This document shows, piece by piece, positions 44,038 through 52,353 of a stretch of DNA of 64,000 nucleotides. The translations under genes and the position numbers were made by a program. The notes under the pieces were generated by a model. It worked only from the letters and a program-made list of their open reading frames with translations, was not told the DNA's origin and made no database searches. Positions within the stretch are counted from its first letter, which is position 1, and each line of letters begins with the position of its first letter. Origin of the DNA: Actinomycetes bacterium. GTDB lineage: Bacteria > Actinomycetota > Acidimicrobiia > Acidimicrobiales > Ilumatobacteraceae. The stretch spans positions 1-64,000 of the forward strand of contig JAKOUY010000031.1 in NCBI GenBank assembly GCA_029782355.1. The letters are read 5' to 3'.

Positions 44038-44655
44038 ATGGCTCGCTACACCGGACCGAAGGTGCGCGTCTCGCGCCGCCTCGGCATCAACATCTTCGAG
44101 AACGAGAAGGGCCGCAAGGCGCTGGAGCGCCGCCCGTTCCCGCCCGGGGCCCACGGTCGCACCCGTCGGCGCAACGCCGGCAGCGAGTACCTGGCCCAGC
44201 TGCAGGAGAAGCAGAAGGCCAAGTACATCTACGGCGTGCTCGAGCGCCAGTTCCGCAACACCTACGAGGAGGCAGTGCGCCAGCAGGGCCCGACGGGCGA
44301 GAACCTGCTGCGCCTGCTGGAGCTGCGCCTCGACAACGTCGTGTTCCGCGCCGGATGGGCCTCGACCCGCCCGCAGGCCCGCCAGTTCGTCAGCCACGGG
44401 CTGATCCAGGTCAACGGCAAGCGGGTCAACATCCCCAGCTACCGGGTGCGCAAGGGTGAGGTGGTCAGCCTGTCGGCCAAGGGTCGGGGGATGATCGTCA
44501 TCCAGCACAACCTCGACGTGCTCGATCGTTCGGTGGTCGGCTGGCTGGAGACGGGCGATGGTGGCAAGCAAGTCACCGTGCGTGACCTGCCCCAGCGCGA
44601 GCACATCGACGTCCCCGTGCGCGAATCGCTCATCGTCGAGCTCTACTCGAAGTAA
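44038..44655 (+). CDS. rpsD: Ribosomal protein S4
   Basis: The 205-residue protein starts MARYTGPKVRVSRRLGI and has YGVLERQFRNTYEEAVRQQGPTGENLLRLLELRLDNVVFRAGWASTRPQARQFVSHGLIQVNGKRVNIPSYRVRKGE (S4-type RNA-binding domain). It lacks the N-terminal Cys of zinc-type S4. It is a primary assembly protein and in E. coli the repressor of this operon. Confidence 0.98.
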   Translation: MARYTGPKVRVSRRLGINIFENEKGRKALERRPFPPGAHGRTRRRNAGSEYLAQLQEKQKAKYIYGVLERQFRNTYEEAVRQQGPTGENLLRLLELRLDNVVFRAGWASTRPQARQFVSHGLIQVNGKRVNIPSYRVRKGEVVSLSAKGRGMIVIQHNLDVLDRSVVGWLETGDGGKQVTVRDLPQREHIDVPVRESLIVELYSK

Positions 44656-44688
44656 ACGCAACGTCACCAGGTTTGTAGAGGAATCACC

Positions 44689-45621
44689 ATGCTCGTCATC
44701 CAGCGTCCCACCGTCGAAGCCCTCGGCGAGGATCACCCCACGCGCCAGCGGTTCGCCGTCGGCCCGCTGGAGCCCGGCTTCGGCCACACCATCGGCAACT
44801 CGCTGCGCCGCACGCTGCTGTCCAGCATCCCCGGTGCGGCCATCGTCGCGGTGCGCTTCGACGACGCCCTGCACGAGTTCGACACCATCGCCGGGGTGGC
44901 CGAGGACGTCACCGACGTGATCCTCAACCTGAAAGACATCGTCCTCACGTCGACGGCCGACGAGGACGTCGTGCTGCGCCTCGACGTGCGTGGCCCGGCC
45001 GAGATCAGCGCCCGGGACATCAAGTGCCCGGCGGACATCGAGATCCTCAACGGCGACCTGCACATCGCCACGCTCAACGCCAAGGGCCGTCTGGCCGTCG
45101 ACCTGACGGTCGGCCGCGGCCGTGGCTACCTGTCCAGCGACCGTGAGACCCAGAACCGGACCATCGGGGTGATCCCGGTGGATGCCATCTTCTCCCCGGT
45201 CCGCCGGGTGATGTTCGAGATCGAGCCGACCCGCGTCGAGCAGAGCACCAACTTCGAGCGGCTGATCATCGACATCGAGACCGATGGCTCGATCACGCCG
45301 CGTGAGGCCCTGGCCTCGGCTGGAGCGACGCTGCGCTCGCTGGTCGACCTGGTCGCCAACCTCTCCGACGAACCGCAGGGCCTGGAGCTGGGCGAGGTGG
45401 CCAACGCGGCCATCAGCAGCCCGGACCTCGACCTGCCGATCGAGGACCTGGACCTGTCCGAGCGGCCGCGCAACTGCCTGAAGCGAGCCCAGGTCAACAC
45501 GGTCGGCGAGCTGCTGACCAAGACCGAGGACGACCTGTTGAACATCACCAACTTCGGCCAGAAGAGCCTGGACGAGGTCAAGCAGAAGCTCGATGAGCGC
45601 GGCCTGTCGCTGCGCGGCTGA
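44689..45621 (+). CDS. rpoA: RNA polymerase alpha subunit
   Basis: The 310-residue protein has the alpha-NTD assembly domain (PLEPGFGHTIGNSLRRTLLSSIPGAAI, TVGRGRGYLSSDRETQ) and the alpha-CTD (DLDLPIEDLDLSERPRNCLKRAQVNTVGELLTKTEDDLLNITNFGQKSLDEVKQKL), which contacts UP elements and activators. It is placed between rpsD and rplQ, of normal length. Confidence 0.98.
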   Translation: MLVIQRPTVEALGEDHPTRQRFAVGPLEPGFGHTIGNSLRRTLLSSIPGAAIVAVRFDDALHEFDTIAGVAEDVTDVILNLKDIVLTSTADEDVVLRLDVRGPAEISARDIKCPADIEILNGDLHIATLNAKGRLAVDLTVGRGRGYLSSDRETQNRTIGVIPVDAIFSPVRRVMFEIEPTRVEQSTNFERLIIDIETDGSITPREALASAGATLRSLVDLVANLSDEPQGLELGEVANAAISSPDLDLPIEDLDLSERPRNCLKRAQVNTVGELLTKTEDDLLNITNFGQKSLDEVKQKLDERGLSLRG

Positions 45622-45662
45622 GCATCGAGCACTGAGTCGAGCACGAGAGTCGAGGAACGACC

Positions 45663-46034
45663 ATGCCTGCCACCCCACGCCGGGCGCGCAACTTCGGCGG
45701 TGACGCCGCCCACCAGAAGCTGATGATGGCCAACCTGGCCGCGTCGCTGTTCGCTGCCGAGGTCATCGTCACCACCGAGGCCAAGGCCAAGGCCCTGCGC
45801 CCGATCGCCGAGAAGCTGATCACCAAGGCCAAGAAGGCGCAGGACGAGGGCAGCATGCGCGTCCACCGGATCCGTCAGATCCAGGGCTACCTCGGCGACA
45901 AGGAGATGACCCACAAGCTGGTCAACGAGGTGGCCCCGCGTTACTCGGAGCGCAACGGCGGCTACCTGCGGATCCTCAAGCTCGGTCCGCGCCAGGGCGA
46001 CAACGCCCCGATGGCTCGGATCGAGCTGGTCTAA
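45663..46034 (+). CDS. rplQ: Ribosomal protein L17
   Basis: The 123-residue protein shows L17 features: HQKLMMANLAASLFAAEVIVTTEAKAKALRPIAEKLITKAKK, RYSERNGGYLRILKLGPRQGDNAPMARIELV. The usual MRHRKAGRKLGR start is replaced by MPATPRRARNFGGDAAHQ. It has no extra domain, unlike L4 and L22. It ends the alpha operon and is followed by a hairpin. Confidence 0.96.
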   Translation: MPATPRRARNFGGDAAHQKLMMANLAASLFAAEVIVTTEAKAKALRPIAEKLITKAKKAQDEGSMRVHRIRQIQGYLGDKEMTHKLVNEVAPRYSERNGGYLRILKLGPRQGDNAPMARIELV

Positions 46035-46035
46035 C

Positions 46036-46077
46036 CGGCCTCGCCACACCGGCCGTTCATCCGCCGTTTTCCGGCGG
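46036..46077 (+). terminator. Terminator region after rplQ
   Basis: Two hairpins follow the rplQ stop: CCGG repeated at 46035-46038 and 46049-46052, and CCGCCG/CGGCGG (46061-46066, 46072-46077) around a T-rich loop. They probably end the alpha operon before the leaderless gene at 46104. Confidence 0.6.
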
Positions 46078-46103
46078 TTCATGCCGGCGCCTAATGTCGG
46101 CTC

Positions 46104-46721
46104 GTGCGCTTCCGGCTCATTCCCCGCGACGAGTCGTTCTATCCGCTGTTCGCCCAGCAGGCCGACTACATCGCCTCCACCGCCCGTACCCTCGCCGCGT
46201 TGGCGACCAACCTTCCCGTGGCCGAGTCGGCCGTCAAGGAGGTCCTCGACGCCGAGCGTGCCGGTGACCAGGTGACCCGGCAGATCCGCGAGCAGCTGGA
46301 GACCTCGATCGTCACCCCCTTCGATCGCGAGGACATCCAAGAGCTGTCCAACCATCTCGATGACGTGCTCGACGAGATGCGCGCCGTGGCCGACCACCTG
46401 CTGATGAACAAGGTCAAGGTGCTGATCCCCGGCGTCACCGACCAGCTCGACCTGCTGGTGCGCGCCGCCGACGCCAACCGCGAGTTGATCTCCCGCCTGC
46501 CCAACCTGCGCGACATCGGCATCGTCGGCGACGAGATCGAGCGGCTGGAGAGCGAGGCCGACGGCACCTATCGGCGGGTCGTGGCCGAGTTGTTCGGCGG
46601 CGACCACGAGGCGATGGAAGTCCTGCGGTGGAAGAACATCGTCGAGGCCATCGAGTCGGCGATCGACGCCATCGAGGACGCCAGCGACGTGGTCCAGGCC
46701 ATCGGCGTCAAGCACTCCTGA
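46104..46721 (+). CDS. DUF47/PhoU-like Pit accessory protein
   Basis: The 205-residue helical protein (MRFRLIPRDESFYPLFAQQADYIASTARTLAALA, DREDIQELSNHLDDVLDEMRAVADHL, LRWKNIVEAIESAIDAIEDASDVVQAI) is a DUF47 member. These form PhoU-like bundles and are encoded with Pit transporters, presumably as regulators. The GTG at 46104 is 6 nt after a TAATGT -10 element (46092-46097), so it is leaderless. pitA begins 17 bp downstream. Confidence 0.9.
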   Translation: MRFRLIPRDESFYPLFAQQADYIASTARTLAALATNLPVAESAVKEVLDAERAGDQVTRQIREQLETSIVTPFDREDIQELSNHLDDVLDEMRAVADHLLMNKVKVLIPGVTDQLDLLVRAADANRELISRLPNLRDIGIVGDEIERLESEADGTYRRVVAELFGGDHEAMEVLRWKNIVEAIESAIDAIEDASDVVQAIGVKHS

Positions 46722-46738
46722 GGCTGAGCGGCTGACCG

Positions 46739-47746
46739 ATGGCACTGACCCTCGTCGTCGTGGTCGTGGCGATCGCCCTGATCTTCGACTTCGTCAACGG
46801 ATTCCACGACGCGGCCAACTCGATCGCCACCGTGGTCGCCACCCGGGTGCTCAAGCCGTGGCAGGCCGTGCTGTGGGCGGCGTTCTTCAACTTCGTCTCC
46901 TTCCTGGTGCTGCCGCTCGAGGTGGCCAACGCCATCGCCAAGATCGTGTCCACCGACGTGATCTCCATCGGACTGGTCTTCGCCGGCCTGGCCGGGGCGA
47001 TCTTCTGGAACGTGCTGACGGCGTGGATGGGCTTGCCGTCGTCGTCGTCCCACGCGCTGATCGGGGGCATGATCGGCGCCGGGATCGCCAAGGCCGGTGG
47101 CCATGTGGTCAACCTGGTGACCCTGAAGAAGACCGGCGTGTTCATCATCTACTCGCCGCTGATCGGTCTGCTGCTGGCGTTCGGGTTGCTGGTCCTGGTG
47201 ATGTGGCTGGTGCACCGGATCCGCGCCAAGCGGCGGGTCAACCGGACGTTCCGCGGCCTGCAGTTGCTGTCGGCGGCGGCGTTCAGCCTCGGCCACGGCG
47301 CCAACGACGCCCAGAAGACGATGGGCATCATCGCTGCGCTCCTGATCGGTGCCAAGCACCTCGACAAGCACGTTCTCGATCACCCGGATTCGCTGCCACT
47401 GTGGATCGTGCTGTCCTGCCACGGCGCCATCGCTCTCGGCACGATGATGGGCGGGTGGCGGATCGTGCGGACGATGGGCACCAAGCTGACCAAGCTCGAG
47501 CCGATGGGCGGGGTGTGCGCCGAGACGGCTGCGGCGGCGACGTTGTTCTTCGCCAGCCACAACGGCATCCCGGTGAGCACGACGCACACGATCACCGGGG
47601 CGATCGTCGGCGTCGGCTCGGCGCAGCGGATGTCTGCGGTGCGCTGGAACGTCGCCCGGCGGGTGGTGTGGGCCTGGGTGCTGACGATCCCCGGGTCGGC
47701 GGTCGTGGCCATGGCGACCTACTGGGTGGTGGAGGTGTTGCGGTGA
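46739..47746 (+). CDS. pit: Low-affinity inorganic phosphate transporter Pit
   Basis: The 335-residue membrane protein has the duplicated Pit signature: FDFVNGFHDAANSIATVVATR in the first half and LGHGANDAQKTMGIIAALL in the second, with GLPSSSSHALIGG and GIPVSTTHTITGAIVG as the paired serine/threonine motifs. Pit carries metal-phosphate with protons. It is in an operon with the DUF47 gene and overlaps a small downstream gene by 4 bp. Confidence 0.95.
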   Translation: MALTLVVVVVAIALIFDFVNGFHDAANSIATVVATRVLKPWQAVLWAAFFNFVSFLVLPLEVANAIAKIVSTDVISIGLVFAGLAGAIFWNVLTAWMGLPSSSSHALIGGMIGAGIAKAGGHVVNLVTLKKTGVFIIYSPLIGLLLAFGLLVLVMWLVHRIRAKRRVNRTFRGLQLLSAAAFSLGHGANDAQKTMGIIAALLIGAKHLDKHVLDHPDSLPLWIVLSCHGAIALGTMMGGWRIVRTMGTKLTKLEPMGGVCAETAAAATLFFASHNGIPVSTTHTITGAIVGVGSAQRMSAVRWNVARRVVWAWVLTIPGSAVVAMATYWVVEVLR

Positions 47747-47937
47747 GCGGCCGGCGGTCCGACCCCCGAGCGGTCTTCTTCCTCCTGGCTGCCGTGGTCA
47801 GCGCCCTCCTGGTCCCGGTGCTGCCGCACGAGCCGCACAAGCCGAGCCTCGACTGGGTCGGCTGGACCCTCTGCGTGGCGTTCGTGGTCCTGGCGGTGCT
47901 GTCGTGGCTCGATCACCGCTCGCGCCTGCGTCGGTGA
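47743..47937 (+). CDS. Small membrane protein downstream of pit
   Basis: The 64-residue product starts with GTG in a GTGA overlap with pit. It has two hydrophobic segments (VFFLLAAVVSALLVPVL, residues 11-27, and WVGWTLCVAFVVLAVLSWL, about 38-56) and basic ends (SGRRSDPR, DHRSRLRR). No family was recognised. The overlap and membrane pattern support it as a real gene that may act with the phosphate transporter. Confidence 0.65.
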   Translation: MSGRRSDPRAVFFLLAAVVSALLVPVLPHEPHKPSLDWVGWTLCVAFVVLAVLSWLDHRSRLRR

Positions 47938-47966
47938 TCCCCGGCTGTCCGCCCCGCATCGCGATC

Positions 47967-48162
47967 CAGCCCCTATCGAATCGTCGGTGACGAAACCCCG
48001 CACGGCACGACGCCGGGCAGCCCCTGTCGAATCGTCAGTGACGAAACCTCGCACGGCACGACGCCGGGCAGCCCCTGTCGAATCGTCAGTGACGAAACCT
48101 CGATTCGCACCGAACGTGGCTGAGTGCCACGATGCGTGTCCTGTTTCGTCACTGACGATTCG
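47967..48162. repeat. 51-bp tandem repeats with an inverted end copy
   Basis: A 51-bp unit occurs at 47967-48017 and 48018-48068, and its first 34-35 bp again from 48069. Each holds CGAATCGTCAGTGACGAAAC (first copy with GGTGACG), whose core TCGTCAGTGACGA is itself a dyad. The same 20-mer is present inverted at 48143-48162, a perfect complement of 48079-48098, so the last stretch can fold into a hairpin with a 44-nt loop. No coding use is evident. It lies between the pit operon and truA. Confidence 0.85.
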
Positions 48163-48197
48163 CCAGGGAGGGCAACGCGGTCGGTGGCGGCGGTCTC

Positions 48198-48278
48198 GGT
48201 GGGCCTGGTGGGCCTGGTGAGCCTGGTGAGCCTGGTGAGCCCGGTGAGCCCGGTGAGCCCGGTGAGCCCGGTGCGCCC
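48198..48278. repeat. Nine-copy 9-bp minisatellite
   Basis: Nine consecutive units of GGTGAGCCY (variants GGTGGGCCT in the first two and GGTGCGCCC in the last) fill 81 bp. Changes run directionally from GGG to GAG and from T to C at the last base, as expected for stepwise slippage. It ends about 50 bp upstream of the truA -10 element. No gene covers it. Confidence 0.88.
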
Positions 48279-48340
48279 GGGCGGAACCGGGGGCGGCCGT
48301 GGGATCCGTGGCCGGTCGAGGCAGTCCTAGGCTCGGCAGG

Positions 48341-49156
48341 GTGGGGATGGCCGAGCCGACCGCAGGACCGAGCGTCGCCGGGCGCCGGGCACGGATGACC
48401 GTGGCCTACGACGGTGGTGGGTACCACGGGTTCGCCGAGAACGCCGGCGTGCGCACGGTGATGGGCGAGCTGCGCGCCGCCGTGGCGCGGGTGGTTCGGG
48501 TCGACGTGCCGCTCACCGGCGCCGGGCGCACCGACGCCGGGGTTCACGCCTGGGGGCAGGTGGTGTCAGGTGACCTGCCGGTGGGCACCGACCTGGCCGA
48601 CCTTCGCCACCGGCTCAACCGTCTGCTCGGGCCGGAGATCTCGATTCGCGCCGTGGAATGGGCTGATCGGGCTGACTTCGACGCCCGCTTCAGCGCCAGC
48701 TGGCGCCAGTACCGCTACCACGTCGACAACCACCCCGACCCCAACCCGTTCACCAGGACCACCGCCTGGCACGTCAGCGCCCCCCTGGCGCTGTGGGCGA
48801 TGAATGCCGGGTGCGATGCGCTGATCGGCGAGCACGACTTCGCCGCGTTCTGCCGCCGCCCGAAGGTGGCGCCGGGCGACCAGGCTCCGAGCCTGCGCCG
48901 CCACGTCCAGCGGGCCCGCTGGTTGGCGGTCGACGACGAGCAACGCCCGGGGTTGCTGCGCTTCGAGATCCGGGCCAACGCCTTCTGCCATCAGATGGTC
49001 CGCAGCGTCGTCGGGTTGCTGGTGCGCGTCGGTCTGGGAGCGGTCACGCCGGGCGAGGTTCGCAGCATCCTTCTGGCCGGCGACCGGGCCGCAGCCAGCC
49101 AGATCGCCCCGCCGCACGGCCTGGTGCTGTGGGAGGTGGGTTACCCGCCGTCCTGA
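48341..49156 (+). CDS. truA: tRNA pseudouridine(38-40) synthase TruA
   Basis: The 271-residue enzyme has the TruA catalytic motif [15 protein letters not shown] (Asp nucleophile), preceded by [26 protein letters not shown] and followed by [15 protein letters not shown]-like [21 protein letters not shown]. It modifies the anticodon stem of tRNAs. The start is placed at GTG 48341, 7 nt after a TAGGCT -10 element (48328-48333); an ATG two codons later is an alternative. TruA commonly precedes rplM-rpsI, as here. Confidence 0.94.
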   Translation: MGMAEPTAGPSVAGRRARMTVAYDGGGYHGFAENAGVRTVMGELRAAVARVVRVDVPLTGAGRTDAGVHAWGQVVSGDLPVGTDLADLRHRLNRLLGPEISIRAVEWADRADFDARFSASWRQYRYHVDNHPDPNPFTRTTAWHVSAPLALWAMNAGCDALIGEHDFAAFCRRPKVAPGDQAPSLRRHVQRARWLAVDDEQRPGLLRFEIRANAFCHQMVRSVVGLLVRVGLGAVTPGEVRSILLAGDRAAASQIAPPHGLVLWEVGYPPS

Positions 49157-49168
49157 ACGGGCCGCCGT

Positions 49169-49197
49169 TTGTCGATCGGCCCGCTGGCCCGTATCAT
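49169..49197 (+). promoter_or_regulatory. Promoter of rplM-rpsI
   Basis: TTGTCG (49169-49174), a 17-bp spacer and TATCAT (49192-49197) form a sigma-70-type promoter just after truA. The leader to rplM is about 60 nt. Confidence 0.65.
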
Positions 49198-49263
49198 TTC
49201 ACGGTTCCCTGGCGCGGTGCGCGGGAGCGTCGACCGGTGGTCGAGACGTCGAAAAGGTCCGAG

Positions 49264-49710
49264 ATGCGTACGTATTCCCCGAAGGCAAGTGAGATCACCC
49301 GCGGCTGGCACGTCGTCGACGCCGAGGGTCTGGTCCTCGGCCGGCTGTGCACCGAGGTGGCCCGCGTCCTGCGTGGCAAGCACAAGCCGATCTTCGCCCC
49401 CCACATGGACACCGGCGATCACGTCATCGTGGTGAATGCCGACAAGGTGGTCATGTCCAAGGGCAAGGCCGACGTCAAGCAGGTCTACCGCTACAGCGGG
49501 TACCCCGGCGGCCTGAAGCAGGAGAGCTACGCCAACCTGCTGGAGCGCAAGCCGGCCGACGCCATCCGCAAGAGCGTGGCCGGCATGCTGCCGAAGGGCC
49601 CGCTCGGTCGGCAGATGATCAAGAAGCTCAAGGTCTACGCCGGGCCGCAGCACCCCCACACCGCCCAGCAGCCGACCGTCATGGACCTGTCCGCGGCGAA
49701 GGCCCGCTGA
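49264..49710 (+). CDS. rplM: Ribosomal protein L13
   Basis: The 148-residue protein reads [72 protein letters not shown]-like [18 protein letters not shown] and [33 protein letters not shown], which is L13. It is an early 50S assembly protein. It pairs with rpsI 32 bp downstream. Confidence 0.98.
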   Translation: MRTYSPKASEITRGWHVVDAEGLVLGRLCTEVARVLRGKHKPIFAPHMDTGDHVIVVNADKVVMSKGKADVKQVYRYSGYPGGLKQESYANLLERKPADAIRKSVAGMLPKGPLGRQMIKKLKVYAGPQHPHTAQQPTVMDLSAAKAR

Positions 49711-49742
49711 CCCGAGCACGCCGAAGAAGTCGAGGAGTCACG

Positions 49743-50138
49743 ATGGCCACCAAGCCGCTCACCCAGTCCACCGGTCGCCGCAAGGAGGCAGTGGCCCGCG
49801 CCCGGCTGCGTCCGGGCAACGGCACGCACACGATCAACGGCAAGCCGTTCGACGCCTACTTCACCACGGCCATGCAGCGGATGGTCGTCACCGAGGCCCT
49901 GCGGGTCACCGAGGCGGAGACCGCCTACGACATCGACGCCACCATGCACGGCGGCGGGATCTCCGGTCAGGCCGGCGCGTTGCGCATGGCCGTCGCCCGT
50001 GGCCTGGTCGAGATCAACCCCGACGCCCGCCCGACGTTGAAGAAGGCCGGTCTGCTGACCCGCGACCCACGTCGCAAGGAGAGCAAGAAGTACGGCCTGA
50101 AGAAGGCCCGCAAGGCACCTCAGTACACCAAGCGCTGA
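49743..50138 (+). CDS. rpsI: Ribosomal protein S9
   Basis: The 131-residue protein has TGRRKEAVARARLRPGNGTHTINGKPFDAYF, GGGISGQAGALRMAVARGLVEINPDARPTLKKAGLLTRDPRRKESKKYGLKKARKAPQYTKR. The C-terminal Lys-Arg of S9 reaches the P-site tRNA anticodon. Standard partner of rplM. Confidence 0.98.
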   Translation: MATKPLTQSTGRRKEAVARARLRPGNGTHTINGKPFDAYFTTAMQRMVVTEALRVTEAETAYDIDATMHGGGISGQAGALRMAVARGLVEINPDARPTLKKAGLLTRDPRRKESKKYGLKKARKAPQYTKR

Positions 50139-50172
50139 TCGATCCGATCGGCGATCGGTCCGCCGGTTGGTG

Positions 50173-51525
50173 ATGTCCCTTCGTTTCGGCACCGACGGGG
50201 TGCGCGGCCGGGCCTTCGACGAGCTCACCACCGAGTTCGCCGAACACCTGGGTACCGCCGCGGCCGAGGTGTTGGGTGCCGGACGGTGGATCGTCGGCCA
50301 CGACCCGCGGGCCTCGAGCCCGGTGCTGGCCGCGGCCGTTGCCGCCGGGCTGGTGGCCGGCGGCGCCACGGTGCAATCGGCCGGCATGCTGCCCACCCCG
50401 GCCGTGGCGGCCATCGGTGCCGCACTCGACGTGCCGACGGCGATGATCACGGCGTCGCACAACCCCTGGTACGACAACGGCATCAAGCTGTTCGCGGCTG
50501 GCGGGCGGAAGCTGCGTGACGACGTCGAGGAGCGGATCGAGGCCCTGCTGCACGGCCGGTCGCCTGGTCCGGCCGCCGCCACGACGGACGTGCCCGGGGT
50601 CCCGTCGATCGAGTCGTTCGACGGGCGCTCGGTCTACCTCGACCGGTTGCTCGGCGGCTTCCCCGATGACTGCCTGCGCGGCCTGCGGATCGTCGTCGAC
50701 TGCGCCAACGGCGCCTTCAGCGACCTGGCGCCCGACGCGCTCGGCGCGCTCGGCGCCGAGGTGGTGGTCGTCCACGCCGAGCCGGACGGTCGGAACATCA
50801 ACGACCACTGCGGGGCCACCCATCCCGAGCATCTCGCCGAGCAGGTCGTCATCCACCAGGCAACCCTGGGGTTGGCCTTCGACGGCGACGGCGACCGGGT
50901 CATCGCCGTCGACCACCTCGGCCGGATCGTCGACGGTGACCGCCTGATCGCCATGGCGGCGCTGCACCTCAAGGACCACGGGCGGCTGACCGGCAACGCC
51001 GTCGTGGTCACGGTGATGAGCAACCTCGGCTTCCACCGGGCCATGGAGGCCGCCGGCATCGAGGTCGTCACCACGGCCGTCGGCGACCGGTACGTGCTCG
51101 AGGCGCTGGACGCCCGAGGCCTGGCGGTCGGTGGCGAGCAGAGCGGGCACATCATCTACCGCCAGTCGGCGACCACGGGCGACGGGCTGCTCGCCGGATT
51201 GCACCTGGCCCAGTTCGTCGCCGAGCATCACGAACCGCTGGCCACCGTGGCCGAGCGGGTGATGACCACCTACCCCCAGGTGCTGGTCAACGTCCGGGTG
51301 GCCGGCCGCCACCCGGCGGTGGCCGAGGAGCTGGCCACGGAGATCGCCGAGGCGGAGTCCGGGCTGGGTGACAGTGGGCGAGTCCTTCTTCGCCCGAGCG
51401 GCACCGAACCGCTGATCCGGGTGATGGTCGAGGCGCAGACGGCGGCCTTGGCACGCAGCGTGGCCGACGACCTGGCTGCGGTCGTGCTCGATCGGTTTGG
51501 GCACCAGCCGACCACCGACCGTTAG
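50173..51525 (+). CDS. glmM: Phosphoglucosamine mutase
   Basis: The 450-residue enzyme has MSLRFGTDGVRGRA, the phosphoserine loop ITASHNPWYDNGIKLF, the metal site FDGDGDRV, the sugar loop GGEQSGHIIY and the phosphate-binding RPSGTEPLIRV. It converts glucosamine-6-phosphate to glucosamine-1-phosphate for UDP-GlcNAc. The ATG at 50173 is chosen over in-frame TTG and GTG one and two codons upstream. It follows rpsI by 34 bp; the giant GlmS-like gene is two genes downstream. Confidence 0.96.
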   Translation: MSLRFGTDGVRGRAFDELTTEFAEHLGTAAAEVLGAGRWIVGHDPRASSPVLAAAVAAGLVAGGATVQSAGMLPTPAVAAIGAALDVPTAMITASHNPWYDNGIKLFAAGGRKLRDDVEERIEALLHGRSPGPAAATTDVPGVPSIESFDGRSVYLDRLLGGFPDDCLRGLRIVVDCANGAFSDLAPDALGALGAEVVVVHAEPDGRNINDHCGATHPEHLAEQVVIHQATLGLAFDGDGDRVIAVDHLGRIVDGDRLIAMAALHLKDHGRLTGNAVVVTVMSNLGFHRAMEAAGIEVVTTAVGDRYVLEALDARGLAVGGEQSGHIIYRQSATTGDGLLAGLHLAQFVAEHHEPLATVAERVMTTYPQVLVNVRVAGRHPAVAEELATEIAEAESGLGDSGRVLLRPSGTEPLIRVMVEAQTAALARSVADDLAAVVLDRFGHQPTTDR

Positions 51526-51592
51526 GATGGTGGGGCGCGGCGGCGCCGGTGCACGACGGGTGCGACGTTGATCGCCGCGCCGAGAGGACGAC

Positions 51593-52267
51593 ATGCGGTT
51601 CGTGACACGGGCGGGAGCGGCGGCGTTGATCGCCGTGCTGAGTATTTCGGCGATCGACGGTGGTGCACCGGCGGGCGCACAGCGGTTGCGCGGTCCGATC
51701 CCACCGCTGCAGGCGGTCGATCAGGCCGGCCGGCAGGTAGACGGTGTGTCCTGGAACGTCGAGGCGTGCTCCCGCCCGGCGGTGACCTTGCCGTGGAACT
51801 GCTTCACCCCGGACGGCCCGCTTCCCAAGGTGGGTTGGACCGATTGGCTGTACGACCACGTCGTCTCGACCGGTGTGGCGAGCCCGGTCGTCCTGATGAC
51901 CCTCCGGATCACCGTGACCGGCGTGCCGAAGGGCTACCGGGCTGTGTCGACCTCGATGGTGTGGAGCGCCGGGTGCGGTGCGTGGCGTTTGACCGGTCCG
52001 GACACGCCGTGCGACGCGGCGGTGCCGGCGGTGGCGTCGCGTGAGCCGATGGTGCCGATGCGGATCGTGCTGCGCAAGCTGCGCCGGGCTCCGGCGACGA
52101 CGACCACGAGTCCCGCGCCAGCCCGCCCCCGCGTGTCGGCGCCAGCGAAGCTGCCGGCCACCGGTCAGGACAGCACGCCGCTGGCCGTGGCAGCCGGATC
52201 GCTGGTGCTGATCGGCGTCGTGCTGCGCCGCGTGTCGCGCCGCGCCGCGCTCGACCGGCCGGTCTGA
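51593..52267 (+). CDS. Secreted protein with LPXTG sortase signal
   Basis: The 224-residue protein has a signal peptide (GAAALIAVLSISAIDGGAPAGA) and ends with LPATGQ (187-192), a hydrophobic segment and RRVSRRA, the classic cell-wall sorting signal, so it should be attached to peptidoglycan by a sortase. The middle domain (about 30-155), with four or five Cys and NVEACSRPAVTLPWNCFTPDG, is not recognised. A TAGGAT element lies at about 51524, and GAGAGG precedes the ATG. No sortase gene is in the window. Confidence 0.75.
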   Translation: MRFVTRAGAAALIAVLSISAIDGGAPAGAQRLRGPIPPLQAVDQAGRQVDGVSWNVEACSRPAVTLPWNCFTPDGPLPKVGWTDWLYDHVVSTGVASPVVLMTLRITVTGVPKGYRAVSTSMVWSAGCGAWRLTGPDTPCDAAVPAVASREPMVPMRIVLRKLRRAPATTTTSPAPARPRVSAPAKLPATGQDSTPLAVAAGSLVLIGVVLRRVSRRAALDRPV

Positions 52268-52282
52268 CCGGTTGCGCTGACC

Positions 52283-52310
52283 CCGGCCGGCCGGCCGCCC
52301 GACCGGCCGG
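52283..52310. terminator. GC hairpin after the LPXTG gene
   Basis: CCGGCCGG at 52287-52294 pairs with CCGGCCGG at 52303-52310 around an 8-nt loop, and further CCGGCC copies offer alternative pairing. It lies between the surface-protein gene and the leaderless giant GlmS-like gene; probable terminator. Confidence 0.5.
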
Positions 52311-52353
52311 ACGCGGCTGCCGCCCGCCGGCTTTGCCGCGTAACCTGTTCGTC

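Noticed and set aside
47967-48162. CRISPR array or phage attachment site
   Set aside because: The copies are directly tandem without variable spacers, and there is no integrase or tRNA gene beside them.
48149-48547. Minus-strand frame with a collagen-like Gly-Ser-Pro repeat
   Set aside because: The repeat is just the 9-bp minisatellite read in one frame; the rest is antisense to truA and there is no start or ribosome-binding site.
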